Assembly: GCF_001623875.1 (NCBI RefSeq)
Contig: NZ_LWAE01000004.1
Span: 248,001 to 312,000, forward strand
DNA from: Clostridium magnum DSM 2767
GTDB taxonomy: Bacteria; Bacillota; Clostridia; Clostridiales; Clostridiaceae
Reading direction: 5' to 3'
Length of the DNA stretch: 64,000 nt
Part shown: positions 18,729 through 28,336 of the stretch, one piece after another
Position numbering within the stretch: the first letter of the stretch is position 1
Layout: the number at the start of each line of letters is the position of its first letter
Made by a program: the position numbers and the translations under genes
The notes under the pieces: model-generated
The model's input: only the letters and a program-made list of their open reading frames with translations
The model's database searches: none
Told to the model about the DNA's origin: nothing

Positions 18729-19895
18729 ATGTCAAGATTTACATTACCAAGAGATCTTTATTTCGGAGAAAATGCTTTAGAGTCATTAAAAACTTTAAAA
18801 GGTAAGAAAGCCGTAGTAGTTGTTGGTGGCGGATCAATGAAAAGAGCCGGTTTCCTTGATAAAGTAGAAGAATATTTAAAAGAAGCAGGTATGGAAGTTA
18901 AATTAATTGATGGTGTTGAACCAGATCCATCTGTTGAAACCGTTATGAAAGGCGCTCAAATAATGAGAGATTTCGGGCCAGATTGGATAGTTGCAATGGG
19001 TGGAGGTTCACCAATAGATGCAGCTAAAGCTATGTGGATATTCTATGAATACCCAGACTTTACTTTTGATCAAGCTGTAGTTCCTTTTGGGTTACCAGAA
19101 TTAAGACAAAAAGCTAAATTCTGTGCTATATCTTCTACAAGCGGAACTGGTACTGAAGTTACTGCTTTCTCAGTAATCACTAATTACCAAGCTAGAATAA
19201 AATATCCTTTAGCTGACTTTAACATAACCCCTGATGTAGCTATAATAGATCCAGCACTAGCTCAAACAATGCCTCCTAAATTAGTTGCTTATACTGGAAT
19301 GGATGCTTTAACTCATAGTATTGAAGCTTATGTAGCAACTGCAAGATCAAATTTCTCTGACCCACTTGCAATGAAAGCAATACTTATGATAAAAGATTAC
19401 TTAGTAAGATCCTATAAAGGAGATGTAGAAGCAAGAGGCCTAATGCATGAAGCTCAATGTTTAGCTGGAATGGCATTCTCAAATGCTTTACTTGGAATAG
19501 TTCATAGTATGGCTCATAAAACTGGTGCTGTATTCCATATTCCTCACGGATGTGCTAATGCTATATATCTTCCATATGTAATTCAATTTAACAGAAAAAC
19601 TTCTGAAGCTAGATTCGCTGAGATCGCTAGAGAGTTAGGATTAACTGGATCTACTAATGCCCAATTAACAGATTCATTAGTAAATCTAATTAGAGATTTC
19701 AATAATGCTATGAATATTCCTCTAACATTAAAAGACTATGGTATAAGCGAAGAAGACTTTAATGCAAACTTAGACTTTATATCCAAAAATGCTCTTACAG
19801 ATGCATGTACCGGATCAAATCCAAGATCAGTAGATTTTGATCAAATGAAGAAAATATTCCAATGTACATTTACAGGTGAAGACGTTCTTTTCTAA
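18729..19895 (+). CDS. Iron-containing alcohol dehydrogenase, copy A
   Basis: A group III metal-dependent alcohol dehydrogenase of 388 residues that reduces aldehydes (for example acetaldehyde or butyraldehyde) with NAD(P)H in the cytosol. It has the GGGSPIDAAKAMW nucleotide motif (about residues 97-109), the SSTSGTGTEVTAFSVIT loop and the metal histidines in GIVHSMAHKTGAVFHIPHG (about 258-276). The C-terminal ACTGSNPR is the signature seen in AdhE C-terminal domains. It is monocistronic with its own terminator. Copy B 450 bases downstream is very similar along its whole length, so this is a recent tandem duplication. Confidence 0.93.
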   Translation: MSRFTLPRDLYFGENALESLKTLKGKKAVVVVGGGSMKRAGFLDKVEEYLKEAGMEVKLIDGVEPDPSVETVMKGAQIMRDFGPDWIVAMGGGSPIDAAKAMWIFYEYPDFTFDQAVVPFGLPELRQKAKFCAISSTSGTGTEVTAFSVITNYQARIKYPLADFNITPDVAIIDPALAQTMPPKLVAYTGMDALTHSIEAYVATARSNFSDPLAMKAILMIKDYLVRSYKGDVEARGLMHEAQCLAGMAFSNALLGIVHSMAHKTGAVFHIPHGCANAIYLPYVIQFNRKTSEARFAEIARELGLTGSTNAQLTDSLVNLIRDFNNAMNIPLTLKDYGISEEDFNANLDFISKNALTDACTGSNPRSVDFDQMKKIFQCTFTGEDVLF

Positions 19896-19913
19896 ATTAT
19901 AAGCTAGAAAATA

Positions 19914-19957
19914 AAACATACATTAGGTGGATAACCCACCTAATGTATGTTTATTTT
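19914..19957 (+). terminator. Strong terminator after dehydrogenase A
   Basis: AAACATACATTAGGTGG and its perfect complement (19914-19952) enclose a four-base loop, followed by TTATTTTT. Confidence 0.92.
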
Positions 19958-20342
19958 TACTAAAATAATGTTATCACAATGAGCTCCTCTACATTCTAGT
20001 ATTTTTTTCTTTTTACTTATTATCATACTAAATTTTATAAAAAAACATATCATAATCTTCTCAAGTTTTAAAAAATAAATTCATGATTTTTTTTAAATTT
20101 TATATTTTTTACCTTTGTACATATCAGTAAATCGCAAACCTATAGTTGATAATGTTAAATTAAGTCACTAATATTTGACTTTTTCTTACATCCCATATCC
20201 ATTAATTATATCTTTTTCATATTTTTTTAATATTTTTTTGATTATAGTATAGAATATTCCGAAAATGATGATATAATAATATTAGGTTATTTTTTTAACA
20301 TTAAATTGCAAATTTTTCAAAGAAACAAGGGGGTCAAAAAAA
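19958..20342. promoter_or_regulatory. Upstream region of dehydrogenase B
   Basis: A 385-base AT-rich non-coding spacer. TATAAT at 20272 is a plausible -10, but the nearest TTGATT is 28 bases away, so no complete promoter can be called. It does not resemble the region upstream of copy A, apart from a similar GGGGG ribosome site, so the two copies may be regulated differently. Confidence 0.35.
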
Positions 20343-21509
20343 ATGTCAAGATTTACATTACCAAGAGATCTTTATTTTGGAGAGAATTCTTTAGCTGAAT
20401 TGAAAAATTTAAAAGGTAAGAAAGCTGTAGTTGTTGTTGGTGGCGGCTCAATGAAAAAGTTTGGTTTTCTTGCGCAAGTAGAAAACTACTTAAAAGAAGC
20501 AGGGATGGAAGTTAAATTATTAGAAGGTGTTGAACCAGATCCATCTGTTGAAACCGTTATGAATGGAGCTCAATTGATGAGAGATTTTGAACCTGATTGG
20601 ATAGTTTCAATAGGCGGAGGCTCACCAATAGATGCTGCTAAAGCTATGTGGATATTCTATGAATACCCAGAATTTACTTTTGAACAAGCTGTAGTTCCTT
20701 TCGGACTACCAGAATTAAGACAAAAAGCTAGATTCGTAGCTATACCATCCACAAGTGGAACTGCTACTGAAGTTACAGCTTTCTCAGTAATTACTGATTA
20801 CAAAGCTAAAATAAAATATCCTTTAGCTGACTTTAATTTAACTCCTGATATAGCTATTATAGACCCAGCATTAGCTCAAACAATGCCTCCTAAGTTAACT
20901 GCTCACACAGGAATGGATGCTTTAACTCATGCTATTGAAGCCTATGTAGCAACTGCAAGATCACATTTCTCTGATCCACTTGCAATGCAAGCAATAGTTA
21001 TGGTAAGAGATTTCTTAATAAAATCCTATGAAGGAGATAAAATAGCAAGAGATGAGATGCATATAGCTCAATGTTTAGCTGGAATGGCATTCTCAAATGC
21101 TTTACTTGGAATAGTACATAGTATGGCACATAAGACTGGTGCTGTATTCCATATCCCACATGGATGTGCTAATGCTATATATCTTCCATATGTAATTCAA
21201 TTCAATAGAAAAACTTCACAAGGCAGATTTGCTACTATAGCTAGAAATTTAGGATTACGCGGAAATAGCGATGTTGATTTAACAAATTCATTAGTAGCTA
21301 TGATTAAAGATATGAACAAGAAACTTGATATTCCTTTAACATTAAAGGATTATGGTATAACTGAAGAAGATTTCAATGCAAACTTAGACTTTATATCAGA
21401 AAATGCTCTTTTAGATGCATGTACCGGTTCAAACCCAAGACCAATAGATTTTGATCAAATGAAGAAATTATTCCAATGTATATATACTGGTGAAGATGTT
21501 ACGTTCTAA
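20343..21509 (+). CDS. Iron-containing alcohol dehydrogenase, copy B
   Basis: This 388-residue paralogue of copy A has identical ends (MSRFTLPRDLYFGEN; TGEDVxF) and the same motifs: GGGSPIDAAKAMW, STSGTATEVTAFSVIT, and the metal-binding HSMAHKTGAVFHIPHG. Differences cluster in the surface region about residues 285-330 and in small swaps such as PSTSGTA for SSTSGTG. Both copies are intact, each has its own ribosome site and terminator, and the DNA has diverged mostly at third positions. That argues for selection to keep both, perhaps for different substrates or growth phases. Confidence 0.93.
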   Translation: MSRFTLPRDLYFGENSLAELKNLKGKKAVVVVGGGSMKKFGFLAQVENYLKEAGMEVKLLEGVEPDPSVETVMNGAQLMRDFEPDWIVSIGGGSPIDAAKAMWIFYEYPEFTFEQAVVPFGLPELRQKARFVAIPSTSGTATEVTAFSVITDYKAKIKYPLADFNLTPDIAIIDPALAQTMPPKLTAHTGMDALTHAIEAYVATARSHFSDPLAMQAIVMVRDFLIKSYEGDKIARDEMHIAQCLAGMAFSNALLGIVHSMAHKTGAVFHIPHGCANAIYLPYVIQFNRKTSQGRFATIARNLGLRGNSDVDLTNSLVAMIKDMNKKLDIPLTLKDYGITEEDFNANLDFISENALLDACTGSNPRPIDFDQMKKLFQCIYTGEDVTF

Positions 21510-21526
21510 TATATAATCTTTAAAAA

Positions 21527-21574
21527 TAGACACACATCAGATGGCATTAAATCCATCTGATGTGTGTCTATTCT
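21527..21574 (+). terminator. Strong terminator after dehydrogenase B
   Basis: TAGACACACATCAGATGG pairs with CCATCTGATGTGTGTCTA, followed by TTC. The inner ATCAGATGG/CCATCTGAT arm is the same as hairpin 1 of the window's repeat family, which may or may not be coincidence. Confidence 0.9.
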
Positions 21575-21704
21575 AATATCACATCAAATATTCGTATTTA
21601 CCCTAATTGTTTATATTAACCTGTAACACATAGTTGCCTTTTTCCATAAAATATATTTGAAGTATAAATTATATTTTACTAAAAATAAATCGGAGGCGAC
21701 TTCT

Positions 21705-23546
21705 ATGTGTGGAATTGCAGGATGGCTTAACCTAAAATCAGATATTTCTAAATCAGATCTAATTATTGCAAAAATGACCAAGACCTTAAGTAAAAGAGGA
21801 CCTGACGATGAAAATTACTACATCTCAAGAAATGCAGTATTAGGTCATAGACGACTTATAGTTGTGGACCCCACTGGTGGTGCTCAACCAATGTGTAAAA
21901 CAATTAGAAAAGATAAATATGTTATTGTTTATAATGGTGAACTATACAATACAGAAGATTTGAGAAAAATACTTATAGAAAATGGTTATTCTTTCGGATC
22001 TTACTCCGATACTGAGGTTCTTCTGACATCTTATATTCACTGGGGAGCAGACTGCGTAAAATATATAAATGGTATATATGCCTTTGCAGTATGGGATGAA
22101 ACTAAGAAAAACTTATTTATGGCAAGAGATCCATTAGGTGTTAAACCTTTATTTTATACTATTAAAGGAGACTCACTTATATTTGGATCAGAAATAAAAA
22201 CTATACTTGCCCATCCTTTTGTTAGACCTAGTATTGATAAACAAGGTTTAACTGAAATTTTTGCACTAGGCCCTGCTCGATCCTTAGGAAGTGGAGTTTT
22301 TAAAGGTATAAACGAAGTTCCACCTGCACACTATTTATTTTATAATCGTGATGGAGTAAATTTAAAAGAATACTGGAAATTAAAATGCGAACCTCATTAT
22401 GAAGATGCAAAAACTACTGCTGAACATGTAAAAAGTCTATTGGTAGATGCAATAGAAAGGCAACTTGTTGCTGATGTTCCTGTCTGCACCTTTCTTTCAG
22501 GCGGTTTAGATTCCAGTGCTATTTCTGCTGTTGCATCCACTTACTTCCAAAAACAAGGAGGAATATTAGATACTTATGCAATTGACTATGAAGACAATGA
22601 TAAATATTTTGAGTCTAATGAATTCGAACCTACATCTGATAAATTCTGGGCATTAGAGATGTCTAAGTTTATTAATAGTAATCATAATATTGTGGTTAAC
22701 AGCAGTGAAGATTTAGCTCAAGCTCTTGTAGATTCCTTTAAAGCTAATGATTTGCCTGGCATGGCTGATATAGACTCTTCACTTTTTCTTTTCTGTAAAG
22801 ACATTAGAAAAAATGCTACTGTTGCACTATCCGGTGAATGCGCAGATGAAATTTTTGGCGGATACCCTTGGTACACAAGACCAGAAGATATTAATGCAGA
22901 TACATTCCCATGGTCCAAATCCGTTGGTGCAAGAAAACAACTCCTCTCTAATGACCTTAAGTCTTTAGATTTAGAAGGTTATTTAAGAGAAGAGTATCAA
23001 CAAACTATAAAGAAAGTTCCTTACCTAGATGGAGAATCTAAACATGAAAGACGTATGCGTGAGTTATTCTATCTTAATATTAAGTGGTTTATGATAACAC
23101 TACTAAATAGAAAAGATAGAATGAGTATGGGAAATAGCCTGGAAGTAAGAGTTCCTTTTGCAGATTACAGGCTTGTAGAATATGCCTTTAACATCCCATC
23201 TGCAATAAAATTCTATAATAACAGAGAAAAAGGTATTCTTAGGGAAGCTTTAAGAGGAATACTTCCTAATGATATTATAGATAGAAAAAAGAGTCCTTAT
23301 CCTAAAACTCATAATCCTAAATACACACAAATAGTTCAGCAGTGGATGCAGCGTATTATGGATGATAAATCCTCACCTATTTTAGGTTTAGTAGATAAAA
23401 AAGCTATACAAACATTGATAGAAACCGGTGGATCTTCCTTTAAAACTCCTTGGTTTGGCCAACTTATGAGAGGACCTCAGTTACTAGCTTATTTGATACA
23501 GGTTAATGAGTGGTTGAAGGAGTATAAGGTTAGTATAGAATTATAG
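21705..23546 (+). CDS. asnB: Asparagine synthase (glutamine-hydrolysing)
   Basis: This makes asparagine from aspartate, ATP and glutamine. The N-terminal glutaminase domain begins MCGIAGW with Cys2 as nucleophile after Met removal. The synthetase domain has the pyrophosphate loop FLSGGLDSSAIS (about residues 260-271) and the downstream SGECADEIFGGYPW motif. The frame is open from 21657, but only ATG 21705 (GGAGGCGAC upstream) exposes the catalytic Cys, giving 613 residues. It is monocistronic. A short stretch resembling its last 13 codons recurs at 48049-48092. Confidence 0.95.
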   Translation: MCGIAGWLNLKSDISKSDLIIAKMTKTLSKRGPDDENYYISRNAVLGHRRLIVVDPTGGAQPMCKTIRKDKYVIVYNGELYNTEDLRKILIENGYSFGSYSDTEVLLTSYIHWGADCVKYINGIYAFAVWDETKKNLFMARDPLGVKPLFYTIKGDSLIFGSEIKTILAHPFVRPSIDKQGLTEIFALGPARSLGSGVFKGINEVPPAHYLFYNRDGVNLKEYWKLKCEPHYEDAKTTAEHVKSLLVDAIERQLVADVPVCTFLSGGLDSSAISAVASTYFQKQGGILDTYAIDYEDNDKYFESNEFEPTSDKFWALEMSKFINSNHNIVVNSSEDLAQALVDSFKANDLPGMADIDSSLFLFCKDIRKNATVALSGECADEIFGGYPWYTRPEDINADTFPWSKSVGARKQLLSNDLKSLDLEGYLREEYQQTIKKVPYLDGESKHERRMRELFYLNIKWFMITLLNRKDRMSMGNSLEVRVPFADYRLVEYAFNIPSAIKFYNNREKGILREALRGILPNDIIDRKKSPYPKTHNPKYTQIVQQWMQRIMDDKSSPILGLVDKKAIQTLIETGGSSFKTPWFGQLMRGPQLLAYLIQVNEWLKEYKVSIEL

Positions 23547-23552
23547 AAAAAT

Positions 23553-23622
23553 AAATGGTCTGTTACATTAGCGATTTTTCAAATCACTATGAACAGACCA
23601 TTTCACTATGAACAGACCATTT
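23553..23622. terminator. Terminator with a duplicated 3' arm after asnB
   Basis: AAATGGTCTGTT at 23553 can pair with either of two copies of AACAGACCATTT (592-603 and 611-622). These belong to a direct repeat, CACTATGAACAGACCATTT, present twice head to tail. The second copy may instead serve the convergent chemoreceptor gene. Confidence 0.7.
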
Positions 23623-23629
23623 AAAAGGC

Positions 23630-25321
23630 TTATATTTTAAATTTACAAACAAGTTCGTTAAGTCTTCGTGACAACTCTGCTTGACTATGTGCTGAATTAG
23701 ATACATACTCAATCCCCTGTGCTGCTTCATTTATGTTAGTTAATATCTTATTAGAATCTTCTGATGATTTTTGTGCTATACCAGCCATATTCTGTACTGC
23801 TTCACTAACCTGATTAATTGTCGCATTAATTTCTTCTGACATAGATGATATATCATCAGACATCTTACTTACGAAATCAGCATCATTATAATATTCATTT
23901 CCCATATTAGAAAAAGAATTAAACTGTGGATTTATATCACTATTAATAAACCTTAACACTTCATTACTATTATTAGATAGGTTTCTAAAGGCTTCTTGCA
24001 CTTTTAATACAGTATCCTGAATACCTGTTACCGCTTGGGATGATTGTTCTGCAAGTTTTCTTATCTCTTCTGCTACCACTGCAAAACCTCTTCCTTCTTC
24101 CCCTACTCTAGCTGCTTCTATAGCCGCATTTAATGCCAATAAATTAGTCTGTTCTGCTATACTTGCAATAGTGTCTGCCATTATTTTTATATTCTCTACT
24201 ACTTTTCCATCTTCGATAGCTTTTAATGTTCTTTGTTCATTTGCCCTATATAGATTTGATATATTTTCTACTGCAACTTTGCCATCGTTTTGCATCTCAA
24301 CAGCTCTTTCTTTAAACTGATTAGCATTATTACTGCCCTCCATTGCCTTTGATGATAACTCATTTATACTGGAATCTACTTCTTCTACAGATGCTGTAAT
24401 TTCTTCCGCTGAAGCACTTGTTTCCTGTGATCCATTTACTATTTCTTCAGTAGATCTATTTATAGTTTTAAATTTAGCGGTCATTTCCTCAACTGTTGCT
24501 GAAAGTTCTTCACCTGAAATATTCAAACTTTGTGAACAACTTAATATTTCTTTAAGTAATTGTACTAAATCTTTCTGCATTAGGTTAACTGAATTTGACA
24601 ATTGCCCTATTTCATCTCCACGTTTCAAAAATGCTTCTGGAAGAACTATTGTAAAATCTCCTTTTGAAAGAGTTTTTAAATCTGAAGCTATAATTTGAAT
24701 TGGTTTAGATATGTTTGCTTGTAAAATATAACTAAAAACTATAGCAATAATTAGTCCCCCAACTATAAGTATAATTGCAGAAATCATTATGTATTTAATA
24801 ATATTTTCTCCGTCTAAAATTGCGGAATGATTTTTGCTATTTTCATTATCTACAATTTTATCCAAATTATTAAATAAATCCTTTTCCTGTAAACTAAAAT
24901 CAGTCATTTCTTTGTTGGATATTTGAGATATATTTTTAGCATTTAAAATATTATTTATATGTGTAAAATATTTGTCTGCCTTTGCATTTGTCTCATTTAA
25001 CAGATTCTTATCATTTTCTGAGGTAGTTATAGTTTCTAATTGCTTACTTAATTTTTTGTAATTTTCCATCGAATCACGTATCCAGGTCTTTCTAGTGCTA
25101 ACTGCTTGTGCATCTTCCATTACCCTTATATCTCTGACATTTATACCACAAGCATTTATAGAATTTCTTAACTCTTGAACTGTAGTTAATTTTATATTAG
25201 TATTCCATGTAACCTTTAGAATATTTATTTTCAATATCATGATTATAGAAAATATAGCCATAAAGGTAATCATAACAGCAAAAGATATAAATATTTTTTT
25301 TCTCACATTAAGGTTTTTCAT
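23630..25321 (-). CDS. Methyl-accepting chemotaxis protein
   Basis: A 563-residue chemoreceptor. An N-terminal membrane helix (about residues 10-31) is followed by an extracellular four-helix-bundle-type sensor (about 32-170), a second membrane helix (about 172-195), a HAMP domain (about 196-250) and a coiled-coil signalling domain. The hairpin tip, [20 protein letters not shown] with [13 protein letters not shown], docks CheW/CheA. There is no C-terminal pentapeptide tether. The ligand is unknown. It is monocistronic, with no che genes nearby. Confidence 0.93.
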   Translation of the reverse strand: MKNLNVRKKIFISFAVMITFMAIFSIIMILKINILKVTWNTNIKLTTVQELRNSINACGINVRDIRVMEDAQAVSTRKTWIRDSMENYKKLSKQLETITTSENDKNLLNETNAKADKYFTHINNILNAKNISQISNKEMTDFSLQEKDLFNNLDKIVDNENSKNHSAILDGENIIKYIMISAIILIVGGLIIAIVFSYILQANISKPIQIIASDLKTLSKGDFTIVLPEAFLKRGDEIGQLSNSVNLMQKDLVQLLKEILSCSQSLNISGEELSATVEEMTAKFKTINRSTEEIVNGSQETSASAEEITASVEEVDSSINELSSKAMEGSNNANQFKERAVEMQNDGKVAVENISNLYRANEQRTLKAIEDGKVVENIKIMADTIASIAEQTNLLALNAAIEAARVGEEGRGFAVVAEEIRKLAEQSSQAVTGIQDTVLKVQEAFRNLSNNSNEVLRFINSDINPQFNSFSNMGNEYYNDADFVSKMSDDISSMSEEINATINQVSEAVQNMAGIAQKSSEDSNKILTNINEAAQGIEYVSNSAHSQAELSRRLNELVCKFKI

Positions 25322-25791
25322 TATGCGCCCTCCCTAGTACCTGATTAATTACAAAATATTTAGATATTTACGATTATTTTATCATAATTATTTATACATT
25401 CAATTTGTTGATTCTAGAATTATATGGTATCATAACGTTTAAATTTTCAAATTAAGGCTTCCTAGGTACTATTTTCTACAAATTTTATTAAAATTTTCAT
25501 TTATATTCCTATAGTGGAATTTGGAAGAGTTAACGCGAAGGTAATATGGGACGAAGGGAAACTGTTACTTACAGTTTCCACTGATTATTATAAAATAAAG
25601 AAGACTTTAAAACAGAAAAAACTTAGATATATCAGCAGAACAGAAATAATCTTTTCCTTTTGAGATAACACTTTTTTAATACTTTTTTAACACTTCTATG
25701 ATATTGTTAGTAATAATGATTTATTTTCTATATATCTGGTAGGTAATGTAAAAAATAAGGTCATCTACTAATATTGAGGTGTAAGGGTAAT
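25322..25791. other. Non-coding region with a possible structured leader upstream of the PilZ gene
   Basis: About 470 bases between divergent genes. A relatively G-rich patch at 25511-25584 contains AGTGGAA (25513) pairing with TTCCACT (25576), and inside it a strong GGGAAACTG / CAGTTTCC hairpin. Between them is GTTAACGCGAAGG and GGGACGAAGGG. The patch stands out from the AT-rich flank and could be a leader RNA. It does not match the c-di-GMP-I riboswitch core I looked for. Confidence 0.35.
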
Positions 25792-26442
25792 ATGGAAAAC
25801 TTTAAGATTATCGATTTAAAAGTAAATAAACAAATTCAATTTATGAATGATAAAATGTTTTTTGTAGGCAAAATTATAAAAATAGAGGATAAGTTCCTCG
25901 GAGTAATGATTTCTAGTGCACAAGACTACGTTAAAATTTTTAATGCAAATGAAATTGCAAACTTTTTTATCGTTTTTGAAGAAGAAGCCTATTGGTGCAA
26001 CTCCACAGTTATTGGGTATAGGACAGATGATTATTCTCAGTTGCTAATTTTAGAACAACCAAAAGTTATTAATAGGATAGATAGAAGGAAATCGCCAAGG
26101 ATACCAGCAATATTAGATATTGAATACTGCTTCTTACCAGATAATATAGGTGAGCTAACGAAAGTTACTCAAGGATATCAACGAATGAAAAAAAAGACGT
26201 TTACCATTGATATTAGTAGAGGGGGCATAGCCCTTATAACCTATGAAAAAATTCAAAAAGGAAAGTTACTTTTTCTTTCTTTTAAAATCAAAGAAAATAT
26301 CGTTTCTGTATGCTCTGTTGTTAGATCGGAAGCCAATGAAGGGAACAGAAACTTTAAAACTGCGCTAAAGTTTGTTGATATTGACGTTAATCATGAAAAT
26401 ATTATTAATGAGTATATTAACGAAAAAATAAAATCGAATTAA
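25792..26442 (+). CDS. PilZ-domain c-di-GMP receptor (YcgR-like)
   Basis: A 216-residue protein with an N-terminal YcgR-like domain (about residues 1-95) and a C-terminal PilZ domain. The c-di-GMP motifs are RRKSPRIP (RxxxR, about 100-107) and DISRGGIAL (D/NxSxxG, about 140-148). It probably alters motility or surface behaviour when c-di-GMP rises. The frame opens with TTG 25774, but AAGGG ahead of ATG 25792 marks the likely start. A diguanylate cyclase is encoded at 7444-8499. Confidence 0.9.
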   Translation: MENFKIIDLKVNKQIQFMNDKMFFVGKIIKIEDKFLGVMISSAQDYVKIFNANEIANFFIVFEEEAYWCNSTVIGYRTDDYSQLLILEQPKVINRIDRRKSPRIPAILDIEYCFLPDNIGELTKVTQGYQRMKKKTFTIDISRGGIALITYEKIQKGKLLFLSFKIKENIVSVCSVVRSEANEGNRNFKTALKFVDIDVNHENIINEYINEKIKSN

Positions 26443-26624
26443 TAACGTTTTGAGCTTTGACATGAATAATGTAATGAATAACCTAAATGAACAACAGTAG
26501 CACAATACCCATCGAATATATTAACTTTAGTTACTATGCTATAACCATAAATAATAAATACCACAAAAAAGAAAAAACTTAGCTATATCTACATAAAAAG
26601 CAAGGTGATTAATCCCTGGCCTTT

Positions 26625-26930
26625 TTAATTAACCCTTTTATATTTTTTTCTTACAATATAGTTCTTAGGAGGATTTTTGTAATAGAAAAACCTACTAAGC
26701 ATAGCCAGTGCACAAAGTTTAACGTTTATAGTCTGCGTGTTTTTCTTCTCTACCAACAATAAATAGTCTTTGTACTCTTTACTAGTCTCCTTATCCAATT
26801 GGTAAATATTTTCATTTTTACTGCTATAGTACCAATTTATAAATTGTTCAATACATCTTGAATATGTCTTAATTGTACTCAAACTTTTACGCTCCTTGTA
26901 TAACAAATACTTTTCAAATTCTTCTATCAT
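26625..26930 (-). pseudogene. Truncated tyrosine-recombinase: N-terminal SAM-like domain only
   Basis: 101 residues match only the core-binding (SAM-like) domain that opens phage and XerC/D-type integrases: EFEKYLLYKERKSLSTIKTY, later KNTQTINVKLCALAMLSRFF. The catalytic domain with its Arg-His-Arg-Tyr residues is absent, and nothing downstream continues it. It keeps a good ribosome site (GGAGAGGTG), so it may still be translated. Remnant of a mobile element or a small DNA-binding protein. It sits directly beyond the downstream end of the microcompartment operon. Confidence 0.7.
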
Positions 26931-27004
26931 ATATACACACCTCTCCTTTGTTATTACTTAAGTTTCCTACCTTTTTATAAAAAGCTTTTTTGTTTCAAAT
27001 AGGA

Positions 27005-27041
27005 AGAAGCTGTCCCTTGCTATTATGAGACAGCCTCTTTT
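27005..27041. terminator. Hairpin beyond the microcompartment operon
   Basis: GAAGCTGTC and GACAGCCTC form an imperfect stem followed by TTTTAAT on the plus strand. It lies between the integrase fragment and the decayed repeat copy 4. Its assignment to a particular transcript is uncertain. Confidence 0.45.
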
Positions 27042-27058
27042 AATATTGTACACTTTAA

Positions 27059-27311
27059 TTGAAGCAAGATCTTAATTCAGATGGGGATTCTTTTACTCCA
27101 TCTGAATTTTAGAGCTGCGAATGCATGGCTTACTTGGCGTTGAACTCCCACTTAAGCAGAGAACCAAAATCTATGATTTTGTGTGAATGGGTCAAGCAGA
27201 CATCCCAAATCTATGATTTGGTGATGGTCGCTTACTCTGTGAGTACTCCTCTGACGTTAGGAAGATGAGTTTCATATAAAGTTGGAGACTTACGCCAAGT
27301 TAGTCAGGTTA
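27059..27311 (+). repeat. Two-hairpin modular repeat, copy 4 (expanded and diverged)
   Basis: The longest and most diverged copy. Hairpin 1 is AATTCAGATGG against CCATCTGAATT, with compensating changes relative to GAATCAG/CTGATTC. Two tandem versions of the AAGCAGA..AATCTATGATTT submodule follow (about 27152-27189 and 27194-27238), then GACGTTAGGAAGATGAG and TTTCATATAAAG as in copy 6. It ends five bases from the stop of the last shell gene. Confidence 0.75.
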
Positions 27312-27316
27312 AAATC

Positions 27317-27610
27317 TTATTTTGCAGCTTCTTTATTAGTTGTTGGAAGAATTACTTCAACTTCAGAATGTGGACGTGGGATAACGTGAACTGACATTAA
27401 TTCTCCAACACGTTGTGCAGCAGCAGCACCAGCATCTGTAGCAGCTTTAACAGCTCCAACATCACCTCTAACCATAACAGTTACAATTCCGCCTCCAACA
27501 TATTCTTTACCTATTAAATATACATTTGCAGCCTTAACCATAGCATCTGCTGCTTCTATTGCTCCTACTAATCCTTTAGTTTCTATCATTCCTAATGCAT
27601 CATATTTCAT
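27317..27610 (-). CDS. BMC-H hexameric shell protein (PduA/EutM type)
   Basis: A 97-residue single-domain shell protein that forms hexameric facet tiles. The full fold is visible: [19 protein letters not shown] at residues 4-22, the [20 protein letters not shown] core, and [10 protein letters not shown] near the C-terminus. This is the last gene of the operon, and repeat copy 4 follows immediately. It is very similar to the N-terminal part of the extended shell protein at 29978-30664. Confidence 0.96.
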   Translation of the reverse strand: MKYDALGMIETKGLVGAIEAADAMVKAANVYLIGKEYVGGGIVTVMVRGDVGAVKAATDAGAAAAQRVGELMSVHVIPRPHSEVEVILPTTNKEAAK

Positions 27611-27685
27611 TTTAAAATCCTCCTAAATATTTTTTATTTTTATATTTTAATTTTTAATTATAAACTTTTATTTTTATTAGTTTCT

Positions 27686-28336
27686 TTATTTTGCTATTGT
27701 TATTTTTGAGCTTCCGCTAATTCCCATTGCATTGGCTTCTTCAATATCAAGATGACATTCAAGACTTGAAGCATCGTTAGCTCTAATAGCTACATTGCTG
27801 TATACTCCACCTCTTAAGTCATCAAATTTTATAGATACTACATCTCCATCACAAACTCCTAAATTTTTAGCATCTTCAGGTGTCATATGAATGTGTCTTT
27901 TAGCAACTACTAATCCTTCTTCAATTTGAACAGAACCCTTTGGTCCAACTAATGTAATTCCAGGTGTTCTGCTTAAATCGCCTGATAGTCTTACATGTGG
28001 CGCTGCTCCAAGTTTGACGCAGTCTCCGGCTAATACTTCAACTTGAGTCTTACTTCTTACAGGTCCAAGAATTCTAACTTTCTCAATGGCACCCTTGGAT
28101 CCACAAACTGTTACAACTTCCTTACAGGCATATTGTCCAGGTTGAGATAAATCTTTAAGTTTCACAAGTTGATACTCTTTACCAAATAAACATTCTAAAT
28201 CCTTTTGTGAAAGATGCACATGTCTATTAGAAATACCTACTGGAATCTCAGATAAACTTCCTTCACCTACAGTTTTTTTTTCATTAGCTTTAACTGTTTC
28301 CATCAAAAGTTTTAATACTGATTCGAAGTTATCCAT
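27686..28336 (-). CDS. pduL: PduL-type phosphotransacylase
   Basis: This converts acetyl-CoA and phosphate to acetyl-phosphate and recycles CoA inside the organelle. Two PTAC domains carry the zinc motifs SNRHVHLS (about residues 36-43) and KRHIHMTP (about 144-151). The N-terminus MDNFESVLKLLMETVKAN is an amphipathic helix plus linker typical of an encapsulation peptide. Length is 216 residues. Its start overlaps the aldehyde dehydrogenase stop by one base, so the two are translationally coupled and act in sequence. Confidence 0.94.
   Translation of the reverse strand: MDNFESVLKLLMETVKANEKKTVGEGSLSEIPVGISNRHVHLSQKDLECLFGKEYQLVKLKDLSQPGQYACKEVVTVCGSKGAIEKVRILGPVRSKTQVEVLAGDCVKLGAAPHVRLSGDLSRTPGITLVGPKGSVQIEEGLVVAKRHIHMTPEDAKNLGVCDGDVVSIKFDDLRGGVYSNVAIRANDASSLECHLDIEEANAMGISGSSKITIAK

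Noticed and set aside
25511..25584. c-di-GMP-I riboswitch before the PilZ gene
   Set aside because: The GGGACGAAGGG segment only loosely recalls the riboswitch; the expected paired core and tetraloop receptor sequences are missing.
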